The notes below the pieces were generated by a model. It did no database searches. It was not told the DNA's origin and saw only the letters and a list, made by a program, of their open reading frames with translations. From NCBI RefSeq assembly GCF_014203605.1, contig NZ_JACHJJ010000005.1, forward strand, positions 248,001-312,000: 64,000 nt of DNA, given 5' to 3'. Below are positions 50,757 to 58,642 of this stretch, one piece after another; position 1 is the first letter of the stretch; the number at the start of each line of letters is the position of its first letter. The position numbers and the translations under genes are program-made. This DNA comes from Thiemannella venezuelensis (lineage in GTDB: Bacteria; Actinomycetota; Actinomycetes; Streptosporangiales; Streptosporangiaceae).

Positions 50757-51809
50757 ATGTCGCAGACCGGGAGGTCCCAGGAGCCGGAACGGCGCCCGGA
50801 ATCCTCCTCGGCGCGCGCCCGCGGCGGCTGGCCGCCCGCCGGGTCCCGCATCGCCCGGGGCGCCGCGGGGCGTCGCGGTCCCCTGCCCGAGGGTTCCCCG
50901 GCCGGAGGCGCCGGAGCGGCCGGCTCCGGGAGCGGCGACTCCGGGGCGCACGACTCCGGGGCGGGACCCCCGCGCCGGACGCCCGCGCCGCGTCCCGCCG
51001 CCCGCCGCGCCCGGGTCCGCCCGTGGTCCGCGACGGTCCGCGACCGCCTCGCGGCGGAGCGCGCCGGGGCGGTCGCGCTCGAACGGGGCATCCGGTTCCG
51101 CGCCGTCTTCCTGCTGCTGATGGGCACGATCCTGGCCGTGGCCGCGGCCGACGTGCTCTCCGGCACGGTCGGGCTGCTGAGCGAGACCGCCGCCCGCCCG
51201 CTGACCGCCGCCGAGCAGAACCGCTACGTCCAGGAGGACGTCGCCAGGCGCTGGCGCACCTGGCCCGCGTCGCTGGTCTTCCCCCGCGAACTGGAGTACA
51301 TCGGCCTGGCCCGGACGCAGCAGTACGCCCAGCGGGTCGGCATCGCCCCCGAGACCGCCTGCCGGTCCGGCACGGACGCCGCGGTCGGATCGGTCCTGGC
51401 CCAGCACGGCTGCCGCACGCTGCTGCGGGCCACCTACGTGGACCAGACGTCCACCTTCGCGATCACGGTGGGCGTCGCGGTCATGGACGACGCGGAGAAG
51501 CGGCGGGCGGCCACCGCCGAGCTGCCCGTCGACGACCGGGTGGGGGTCCGGCCGGTGGCCTTCCCGGGAACCGCGACCGACCTGTTCGGCGCGGCCCAGC
51601 GTCAGCGCAACGCGTGGATCGGGGTCGGCCCGTACATCGTCTTCTCCACCGCCGGCTACACCGACGGCCGCACCCGCGCGTCGATCGCCCCGGAGGAGAT
51701 CCCGCACAGCGAGCTGTGGCCGGCGGCCCAGGCCGTGGCCGGGCGCATCGCCCACGCGCTGGGCGCCGAGCCCGCCGTACCGCGGTGCACGCAGGGGAAC
51801 GCGTGCTGA
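50757..51809 (+). CDS. membrane-anchored partner protein of mycosin-like protease, copy 2
   Basis: A 350-residue paralogue of the 48747 protein. It adds about 105 disordered, Arg/Pro/Ser-rich cytoplasmic residues before the membrane helix (about 121-143). The extracellular part keeps EDVARRWRTWPA, GIAPETAC, CRTLLRATYVDQ, an ITVGVAVMDD strand and a C-terminal C-x5-C ending in Cys. It is followed by the second S8 protease with the same GTGCTGA overlap. Function is unknown; the repeated pairing implies a protease-related role. Confidence 0.78.
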   Translation: MSQTGRSQEPERRPESSSARARGGWPPAGSRIARGAAGRRGPLPEGSPAGGAGAAGSGSGDSGAHDSGAGPPRRTPAPRPAARRARVRPWSATVRDRLAAERAGAVALERGIRFRAVFLLLMGTILAVAAADVLSGTVGLLSETAARPLTAAEQNRYVQEDVARRWRTWPASLVFPRELEYIGLARTQQYAQRVGIAPETACRSGTDAAVGSVLAQHGCRTLLRATYVDQTSTFAITVGVAVMDDAEKRRAATAELPVDDRVGVRPVAFPGTATDLFGAAQRQRNAWIGVGPYIVFSTAGYTDGRTRASIAPEEIPHSELWPAAQAVAGRIAHALGAEPAVPRCTQGNAC

Positions 51810-53098
51810 GGCGGGCCCGGGCGGCGGGCGCGGCGGTCGTGCTCCTCGCGGCGGCCTGCCTGGGGCTCCTCCCGGCGCCGCCCTCGGCGGCGGCGGGCGC
51901 GCCGGCCGCCGCCGACGTCAACCGGGAGCCGGGCTGGAGCGCGGACGACATCCGCGAGGAGCAGCGGTGGGTGCTGGAGGCGCTCAACGTCGAGGAGGCG
52001 TGGCGGGTCACCCGGGGCGCCGGGGTCACCGTGGCCCTGGTGGACGGCTCCGTGGACGGCGGGGTCGCCGAGCTGCGCGGCCGGGTCACCGTCGGGCCCG
52101 AGCTGGGGCCGGACGATCCCGGGGCGCGGACGGGCACCCCGGGGGAGGGAGAGGACTCCGCGACACGGCACGGCACCGCCATGGCCTCGCTCATCGCCGG
52201 CGGCGGCACCGGCGGCGGCAGGGGACTGCTCGGGATCGCGCCCGAGGCCCGGATCCTCTCGCTGCCGCTGAACTTCTCCGGCGAGGACGGCACGATCCCG
52301 CCGGAGGAGGACGTGCGGACGCTCCGGAACAGCCCCGTGGCCCGGGCGATCCGCTACGCCGCCGACAACGGGGCCCAGGTGGTCAGCATGTCGCTGGGCG
52401 CCTACGGCCCGCACCGGGCCGAGCGCGAGGCGGTCTCCTACGCCCTCTCCAAGGGGGTGGTGCTCGTCGCGTCGGTGGGCAACGGGGGCGACAGCGAGTA
52501 CGCCGCGGCCAACGCCACCTCCTTCTGGAACTTCCCCGCCGGGTACTCGGGGGTCATCGGGGTCGGGGCGTCCGGCCCGGCGGGCGAGCCCGCCCCGTTC
52601 AGCAGCGACAACCTCTCGGTGCTGGTCTCCGCGCCGGGCGTGGCGGTGCCCGTGGTGCTCCCCGGAGGGGAGTACGGCTCCTCGGACGGGACGAGCGCCT
52701 CGGCCGCACTCGTGGCGGGAGTCGTCGCCCTGATAAAGGCGAAATACCCTGACATGTCGCCGCAGATGGTGTCACGCGCGCTCACCTCCACCGCCGCTTC
52801 CGCCTCCGGCGCCGGGTACGACGACCACCTCGGGTTCGGCGTGGTGGACGCCGGGGCGGCGCTCGCCAGGGCCGGGGAGCTCGCCGGCGCGGGGAGGACG
52901 CCCCCCGCCGCGACCCCGCCCCCGGTGGCGGACGAGCACCACTTCGGCGTGGGCCCGCTCCCCGAGGAGCCGCCCCGCCCGGGGGCCGACCCGCTCCACC
53001 TCTGGCTGTACGGCGCCGGCCTGCTCCTGGGCGTCCTGGCGTTCGCCGGAGCCGTGGTGGCCCTCACCCGGAGATCCGGCGCCGGGGGACCGGCGTGA
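51803..53098 (+). CDS. mycosin-like S8 (subtilisin) serine protease, copy 2
   Basis: A 431-residue paralogue of the 49475 protease: signal peptide (RAAGAAVVLLAAACLGLL), triad Asp in VALVDGSVD, His in RHGTAMASLIAG and Ser in SDGTSASAALVAG, oxyanion Asn in SVGNGG, a Pro-rich linker and a C-terminal membrane helix (about 398-420). The usual D-(S/T)-G after the catalytic Asp reads D-G-S, a swap that could alter the active-site turn although the triad is intact. GTG start overlaps the partner gene. Confidence 0.87.
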   Translation: MLRRARAAGAAVVLLAAACLGLLPAPPSAAAGAPAAADVNREPGWSADDIREEQRWVLEALNVEEAWRVTRGAGVTVALVDGSVDGGVAELRGRVTVGPELGPDDPGARTGTPGEGEDSATRHGTAMASLIAGGGTGGGRGLLGIAPEARILSLPLNFSGEDGTIPPEEDVRTLRNSPVARAIRYAADNGAQVVSMSLGAYGPHRAEREAVSYALSKGVVLVASVGNGGDSEYAAANATSFWNFPAGYSGVIGVGASGPAGEPAPFSSDNLSVLVSAPGVAVPVVLPGGEYGSSDGTSASAALVAGVVALIKAKYPDMSPQMVSRALTSTAASASGAGYDDHLGFGVVDAGAALARAGELAGAGRTPPAATPPPVADEHHFGVGPLPEEPPRPGADPLHLWLYGAGLLLGVLAFAGAVVALTRRSGAGGPA

Positions 53099-53197
53099 CG
53101 CGATTCGAGCGCGTTTTGGACACTGTTCGGATGCGGTCGACGCGATGTCGGCTTTCCCTGTCCGGAAAGGGGTGAAGGTTCGCTAGGGTCGCGCAGC

Positions 53198-53566
53198 ATG
53201 GGGTACGAGTTGCGGGTGGAACGCCCGGCGCCTTTCGCCTTCGCGGAGCTCGCGGACGTGCTCGGGCGGGCGGGGTTCGAGTTCCGCGGTTCGCAGGAGG
53301 CGGGCGAGATCCTCGCGCGCCACGGTGAGAGAGTCCACGCCGTCGCGGTCTGGAACGGCACGCTGTCCGGCGCGCCCGGATCCGACTGGCAGGTGGCCCA
53401 GCTCGCACGGGTGTCGGCCCTGCTCGGCGCGTCCCTGGTCGGCGAGGACGGGGAGTCCTACGCGATCCGCGACGGCCTGGTCGAGCAGCGCAGCGGCTCG
53501 GACGCCTACGAGTTCGGGCGGCTGGACGAGATCCTCGCGGCCGGGCCCGCCGTATGGAGCGCGTAG
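53198..53566 (+). CDS. hypothetical protein, possible nuclease-free regulatory fold
   Basis: A 122-residue acidic protein without signal or membrane segments. The N-terminus (YELRVERPAPFAFAELADVL) and the middle (VAVWNGTLSGAPGSDWQVAQ) give an alternating helix-strand pattern. I do not recognise a family. It is followed 28 bases later by the alkyltransferase-like gene, so co-transcription is possible. Confidence 0.65.
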   Translation: MGYELRVERPAPFAFAELADVLGRAGFEFRGSQEAGEILARHGERVHAVAVWNGTLSGAPGSDWQVAQLARVSALLGASLVGEDGESYAIRDGLVEQRSGSDAYEFGRLDEILAAGPAVWSA

Positions 53567-53594
53567 CGGACCCCCGCCGGAAGGCGGAACGCCG

Positions 53595-53927
53595 GTGACG
53601 GGGCGCGCCGAGCCTCAGGGCCACCCGCCCCCGTACGCCGAGGCGGTGCTCGACCTGGTCGAACGCATCCCGCGCGGCATGGTCATGTCCTACGGGGACA
53701 TCGCCGAGTACCTCGGCCAGGGCGGCCCGCGGCAGGTCGGGAGCGTCATGTCCGCCTGGGGCGGCGGTGTCCCGTGGTGGCGCGTGGTGCACGCCGACGG
53801 CACCCCGCCCCCGGGCCACGAGCAGCGCTGCCTCGCCCACTGGAGGCAGGAGGGGACCCCGCTGCGGGGCTCCCGCGCGGACATGCGCCGTGCGCGATGG
53901 GACGGACAGTTGGAAAGTAGCGCGTAA
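53595..53927 (+). CDS. alkyltransferase-like protein (MGMT fold, no active cysteine)
   Basis: A 110-residue protein made of the DNA-binding C-terminal domain of O6-alkylguanine-DNA alkyltransferases: VLDLVERIPRGMVMSYGDIA, then RQVGSVMSAWGGGVPWWRVV. The catalytic Cys-His of the PCHR motif is replaced by Trp61-Trp62, the mark of ATL proteins, which bind O6-alkylguanine and hand the lesion to nucleotide excision repair rather than repairing it. Rv3204 is the mycobacterial counterpart beside adnAB. The GTG at 53595 follows GGCGGAAC. Confidence 0.9.
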   Translation: MTGRAEPQGHPPPYAEAVLDLVERIPRGMVMSYGDIAEYLGQGGPRQVGSVMSAWGGGVPWWRVVHADGTPPPGHEQRCLAHWRQEGTPLRGSRADMRRARWDGQLESSA

Positions 53928-53995
53928 CCGACTCCCGGAGCGCACTAACATGGCGTGGGACGGACAGCGTCTGCCCGAAAGGCGGTGCCTCCCCC

Positions 53996-56890
53996 ATGGC
54001 CACCGGCGTCTCACCCGCGCGAGCGAGCGGCGATGCCGTCGTCGAGCGTCTGCGGACCGTGCAGGACCTCTGCGACCGGGGAGAACCCCTCTCGTTGATC
54101 ATGGATGCGCTGCTCGCCGGAGGGCTGACCCCGGCCGAGCGCAGGCGGTTCGACGCCGAGGTGCTGGCCGGTCCGCTCGGCTTCCGGATGGACGTCGCGG
54201 TCAAGCGGGGGGCCGCCCGCCGCCGCGAGTTCCTCACCGCGGTCAGGCCCTACCTCGCCGGGGTCGACCCCAAGGTCAAGCTCGAGCTCCCGGTCGCCCG
54301 GCGGCTCGCCTTCCATCTGATCGAGAACCACGGGATCGACGAGCTGGCCGAGGGCGACGCCCTGAGCAAGCTCGTCACCGCCGCCGCCGAGCCGTCCCGG
54401 CGGATCCGCAAGAGCATGCGCTGGTACGCCGACCTGCCGCTCCGCGACCAGATCCCGGAGCCGCTGTACCGGCTCCGCGCCGCCGACCTCATCCCGGTGA
54501 CCCAGGTCGAGGACATCTCCTGGGAGGGCGGGCGGCTCCGGATCACCGGCCACGCCTACCTGGCCGGGCTCTCGGTCCGCAGCCGCCGCTTCAACCGCGC
54601 CACCGTCGTGCTGCGCGGCCCCCGCTGGCTGCCCCCGATTCGGCTGCGCACCCGCCGGATCCACCACCCGGAGGCCACCCACGGCGCCCGCGAGGCGGGC
54701 TGCAACTACGACTGGTCGGGGTTCACCGCCGAGCTGTCGCCGTCGGCGCTACGCTGGCGCGCCGCCCTGCGGGCCGTCGTCCGCGGCGGCAAGCGGCTGC
54801 TCCGCCGCCGCGCCACCGTACGCGACACCACCACCTGGCGCGCCGAGATCGTGATCTGGAGCCGGGGCGCCCGCGCCGTCGGCCTGCTCCGCGGCCCCTC
54901 CAGCGGCCGGACCGAGCGCCCGTCGGGCATGGAGACCCGCCCGCGCTGGTGGATCCGGCCCGTCTGGACCTCCGACCGCGCCCTGCAGGTCGTGCTGCAG
55001 CCCACCCGGGCCGAGCTGACCGGGGTGCGGCTGGACGGCGAGCGGCTGGAGCTGAAGGTCTTCCTCCCGGAGAAGAAGGTCGTCAAGGGGCACGCGCGGC
55101 TGGACGGCCACCGCATCGCGGCCGACTTCACCCCGGCCGAGGGCGGCACCGAGGTCGTCGTGCCGCTGGCCGTGTCGTCGCTGCTGTCCGAGCGCGACGG
55201 CGGCCGGCTCTGGATCGAGCCCAAGGGCGATCCGGCGGCCCCGGTCATGCTGGGCGGCGCGCGGGAGAGCCGGACCGTCATCGGCGCGCGGGAGATCACG
55301 GTCCTGGGCGACCGGCGCGACCGGGTGGTCATCTCCGCGCACCGGGTCCGCCCGGTCGTCTCGGCCGCGACCTGGGAGCAGGACGGCTCGCTCACGCTCG
55401 AGGGCTCCTATCCCGGTTCGGACCGGGCCGAGCTGACGATCCGCCACCGCAGCGGGCTGATGTACGCCACCGAGCTGGAGCGCGACGACTCCCGCTTCAC
55501 GGTACGGCTCACGTCCGCCGCGATGCCCCGCTTCGGGGAGACCGTCCCGCTGGGCAGCGGGAACTGGAGCATGGCGGTCCGCGAGGCGTCGGGGGAGATC
55601 GTCCCGGTCCGGATGGAGCACGAGGCCCTCGGCGCGCTCGACGAGAGCCCGAAGGCCGTCGACGGCCGCGAGTACCGGCTGATCTCCACCCGGTTCGACG
55701 TGCCGGTGCTGGCCGTCGCCGAGGTGCGGCCCGACGACGAGAAGGGGCCGGGCGGGCTGCACGTCCTGCAGCGCACCTTCTACCCGGCCGAGCGGACCCG
55801 CGGGCTGACCGACGCGACCGTCTACGTCGCCTACGACGGGCGGCAGTACGAGGGCAACGTCCGCGCGATCTACGAGGAGCGGGTGCGCCGGGGAGACGAC
55901 CGCGAGCACATCTGGATCGTCAAGGACGGCGCGTTCACCCCGCCCGGCTCGCGGGAGCTGGGGTTCGGCCCGGACATCCGCCCGACCGTGGTCCGCGCCG
56001 GAAGCCGGGAGCACTACGCGGTGCTCGCCCGCTCCCGGTACGTGGTGACCAACGGCTTCCTGCCTCCGTGGTTCCGGGCGCGCGAGGACCAGACGGTCGT
56101 GCAGACCTGGCACGGCAGCCCGCTCAAGCGCATGGGCAACGACCTGCCGCACATGTCCCGCGACCCGAAGCCGCCGGCCTGGCACCGGCAGGCCGTCGAG
56201 GTGCGCGGCTGGGACCTGCTGGTCGCGCAGAGCCCGTGGGCCGTCCCGGTCCTGCGCAAGGCCTTCGGCTACCAGGGCGAGGTCCTGGAGAGCGGCTACC
56301 CGCGCAACGACGTCCTGGCCTCCCCGGACCGCGATGAGCCGGCGGCGCGGGTGCGCGCCCGGCTGGGCGTGGCCGAGGACGCCAGGCTGGTGCTGTACGC
56401 GCCGACGTTCCGCGACTACGACCGGAAGAACGCCTCGCTCAAGCTGGACCTGGCCGAGGCGCACCGGGTGCTGGGCCCCGGCCACGAGTTCCTGATCCGG
56501 GGCCACTCGATGCAGGCGGCGCCCAACATCCCCCGGGGGTTGGGACGTGACGTCACCACGTATCCGGACATGGCGGATCTGCTGCTGGTCGCGGACGTGC
56601 TGATCACGGACTACTCGTCGGTCATGTTCGACTTCGCCGCGACCGGGCGGCCGATGGTGTTCTTCACCTACGACCTGCAGCGCTACTCGGCCAAGCGCGG
56701 TCTCTACCTCGACCTGGCGGCCGAGGCCCCCGGCCCGCTGCTGTCCACCGGCGCCGAGGTGATCGAGGCGCTGCGGACGATCGACGAGGTGGCCGCCGCC
56801 CACGCCGACCGCTACGAGCACTTCAGGCGCGTCTACGCGCCCCGCGACGACGGCAAGGCCACTGCCAGGCTCGTCGACCACGTCTTCTGA
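53996..56890 (+). CDS. CDP-glycerol glycerophosphotransferase family protein (TagF-like)
   Basis: A 964-residue protein. Its C-terminal third (about 590-960) is a GT-B-type polyol-phosphate polymerase with the TagB/TagF signatures VVQTWHGSPLKRMGND (about 701-716), LVLYAPTFRD and LITDYSSVMFDFAATGRPM. It would add glycerol- or ribitol-phosphate units from CDP-polyols to a teichoic-acid-like wall polymer. The N-terminal 590 residues are of unknown fold, with basic and beta-rich parts. The ATG follows GAAAGGCGG. It sits between the alkyltransferase-like and GH20 genes. Confidence 0.87.
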   Translation: MATGVSPARASGDAVVERLRTVQDLCDRGEPLSLIMDALLAGGLTPAERRRFDAEVLAGPLGFRMDVAVKRGAARRREFLTAVRPYLAGVDPKVKLELPVARRLAFHLIENHGIDELAEGDALSKLVTAAAEPSRRIRKSMRWYADLPLRDQIPEPLYRLRAADLIPVTQVEDISWEGGRLRITGHAYLAGLSVRSRRFNRATVVLRGPRWLPPIRLRTRRIHHPEATHGAREAGCNYDWSGFTAELSPSALRWRAALRAVVRGGKRLLRRRATVRDTTTWRAEIVIWSRGARAVGLLRGPSSGRTERPSGMETRPRWWIRPVWTSDRALQVVLQPTRAELTGVRLDGERLELKVFLPEKKVVKGHARLDGHRIAADFTPAEGGTEVVVPLAVSSLLSERDGGRLWIEPKGDPAAPVMLGGARESRTVIGAREITVLGDRRDRVVISAHRVRPVVSAATWEQDGSLTLEGSYPGSDRAELTIRHRSGLMYATELERDDSRFTVRLTSAAMPRFGETVPLGSGNWSMAVREASGEIVPVRMEHEALGALDESPKAVDGREYRLISTRFDVPVLAVAEVRPDDEKGPGGLHVLQRTFYPAERTRGLTDATVYVAYDGRQYEGNVRAIYEERVRRGDDREHIWIVKDGAFTPPGSRELGFGPDIRPTVVRAGSREHYAVLARSRYVVTNGFLPPWFRAREDQTVVQTWHGSPLKRMGNDLPHMSRDPKPPAWHRQAVEVRGWDLLVAQSPWAVPVLRKAFGYQGEVLESGYPRNDVLASPDRDEPAARVRARLGVAEDARLVLYAPTFRDYDRKNASLKLDLAEAHRVLGPGHEFLIRGHSMQAAPNIPRGLGRDVTTYPDMADLLLVADVLITDYSSVMFDFAATGRPMVFFTYDLQRYSAKRGLYLDLAAEAPGPLLSTGAEVIEALRTIDEVAAAHADRYEHFRRVYAPRDDGKATARLVDHVF

Positions 56891-56911
56891 GCGCGGCGGG
56901 CGGTCCGGCGG

Positions 56912-56937
56912 GGAAAGAAATGTTAAAGAAACTTTCC
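56912..56937 (+). promoter_or_regulatory. A/T-rich dyad upstream of the GH20 gene
   Basis: GGAAAG (56912-56917) and CTTTCC (56932-56937) are inverted repeats bracketing AAATGTTAAAGAAA. The core GTTAAAGAAACTTTCC resembles, from memory, a recurrent palindromic motif before secreted glycoside hydrolase genes in actinomycetes. It lies about 45 bases upstream of the start at 56981. Confidence 0.45.
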
Positions 56938-56980
56938 AATTAGGGTTCCCCCACCGGGTCGGTGATGATCTGATTCGGTC

Positions 56981-58576
56981 ATGAGATGGCGCGCACCTCT
57001 CGTCACCGCCCTGGCCGCCGCCGTGCTCTCCGCGGGAGCGTGCTCCGGCGCGGACGGGGACGCCGGGGGAGCCCCGCACGGCCTGGTGCCGCTCCCCGCC
57101 GAGGTCGTCTACCGGGGGGCCGGGTTCACGATCCCCGCGGACCTCGTGATCACCGCGCCGCCGGAGGCCGCGGGGGCGGCCGGGCAGCTGGCGGCCGCCG
57201 TACGGGAGGCGACCGGGCGGGCGCCGCGCACCGGGGAGGGCGGGGCCGTCCGCCTGGAGCTCACCGGCGGCGGGAGTCCCGGCCCGGGACCGGGAGGGGC
57301 CGCGGGTCCGGAGGCGGTCCTCGAAGGGCCCGAGGCCGAGGCGTACGAGCTCACCGTGGACTCCGGCGGGGTCCGGATCCGGGCGGCGCGGCCGGTGGGG
57401 CTCTTCCGCGGCGTGCAGACGCTCGGGCAGCTGCTCCCGGCGACCGGCCCGGCCCGGGCGTCCGGGACGACCGGGGTGACGCTGCCCGGGGTGCGGATCG
57501 CCGACCGGCCGCGGTTCGCCTGGCGCGGCGCGATGCTGGACGTCGCCCGGCACTTCTTCACGGTGGAGGAGGTCAAGCGCTACATCGACCTCGTCTCGGC
57601 CTACAAGATCAACGTCCTCCACCTGCACCTCAGCGACGACCAGGGCTGGCGGCTGGCGATCGCCGGACGGCCGGAGCTGACGGAGGCCGGCGGCGCCACC
57701 GAGGTCGGCGGCGGGCCCGGCGGCTTCTACACCGAGCAGGACTACCGGGAGATCGTCGCCCACGCGCGGGAGCGCTTCGTCGAGGTCGTGCCCGAGATCG
57801 ACATGCCGGGCCACGTGAACGCGGCGCTGACCGCCGACCCGGAGCTGAGCTGCGACGGCCGCCGGCGCGAGCCGTACACCGGGACCGACGTCGGGTTCAG
57901 CGCGCTGTGCGTGGGCACGCCCGCCGTGGACCGGTTCGTGGCCGACGTGGTCGGGGAGCTGGCCCGCATGACTCCCGGCCCCTACCTGCACATCGGCGGG
58001 GACGAGGTCTCCGAGCTCGCCCCGGAGCGGTACGACCGGTTCGTCGAGCGGGCGCAGGAGCTGGTCGGGGCGGCGGGCAAGCGGGCGGTCGGGTGGCAGG
58101 AGATCGGCGGCTCGCGGCTCGCGCCGGGCACCGTCACCCAGTACTGGCAGACCGGCCGCACGCCCGAGGAGGCGCTGAGCGCCGTACGGCAGGGCGGGAG
58201 ACTGGTCATGTCCCCGGCCTCGCGGACCTACCTGGACATGAAGTACGACTCCGGGACCCGCCTCGGGCTGCGCTGGGCCGGGCTCATCGAGATCGAGGAC
58301 GCCTACGACTGGGACCCGGCGGCGATGATTCCCGGGGTCGGGGACGGCCAGGTGCTCGGCGTGGAGGCGCCGCTCTGGACCGAGACCGCCGAGACGATGG
58401 ACGACCTGGAGTACCTGGCGTTCCCGCGGCTCCCGGCGGTCGCCGAGGTGGCCTGGACGCCGCAGCGGGCCAGGGACTTCGACGGCTTCGCGGCCCGCCT
58501 GGCCGGGCACGGGCCCCGCTGGGCCGCGCTGGGCGTGGACTTCCACCGGTCCGGGGCGGTGGCCTGGCCCGGCTGA
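56981..58576 (+). CDS. beta-N-acetylhexosaminidase, GH20, lipoprotein
   Basis: A 531-residue family 20 glycoside hydrolase. The N-terminus is a signal peptide with a lipobox-like LSAGAC. A GH20 N-terminal domain (about 35-165) precedes the TIM barrel: WRGAMLDVARHFF, LHLHLSDDQGWRL, VPEIDMPGHV and the catalytic Asp-Glu in HIGGDEVSEL (about 335-341). It removes terminal GlcNAc/GalNAc from chitin-type or cell-wall glycans. Because TagF-like polymerisation precedes it, a role in wall-glycopolymer or peptidoglycan turnover is possible. Confidence 0.92.
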   Translation: MRWRAPLVTALAAAVLSAGACSGADGDAGGAPHGLVPLPAEVVYRGAGFTIPADLVITAPPEAAGAAGQLAAAVREATGRAPRTGEGGAVRLELTGGGSPGPGPGGAAGPEAVLEGPEAEAYELTVDSGGVRIRAARPVGLFRGVQTLGQLLPATGPARASGTTGVTLPGVRIADRPRFAWRGAMLDVARHFFTVEEVKRYIDLVSAYKINVLHLHLSDDQGWRLAIAGRPELTEAGGATEVGGGPGGFYTEQDYREIVAHARERFVEVVPEIDMPGHVNAALTADPELSCDGRRREPYTGTDVGFSALCVGTPAVDRFVADVVGELARMTPGPYLHIGGDEVSELAPERYDRFVERAQELVGAAGKRAVGWQEIGGSRLAPGTVTQYWQTGRTPEEALSAVRQGGRLVMSPASRTYLDMKYDSGTRLGLRWAGLIEIEDAYDWDPAAMIPGVGDGQVLGVEAPLWTETAETMDDLEYLAFPRLPAVAEVAWTPQRARDFDGFAARLAGHGPRWAALGVDFHRSGAVAWPG

Positions 58577-58642
58577 CCTGCCCGGACCCCTTCCCCGTCA
58601 TGCCGTGCGGGCGGACTCGGCACGATCACTGCCCGGGATCTG

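Noticed and set aside
53899-53964. Repeated GGGACGGACAG at 53899 and again near 53957
   Set aside because: An 11-bp match in GC-rich DNA at this distance is expected by chance and neither copy has flanking structure.
54749-58546. A 1,265-residue minus-strand open frame
   Set aside because: Antisense shadow of the TagF-like and GH20 genes, caused by high GC at third positions.
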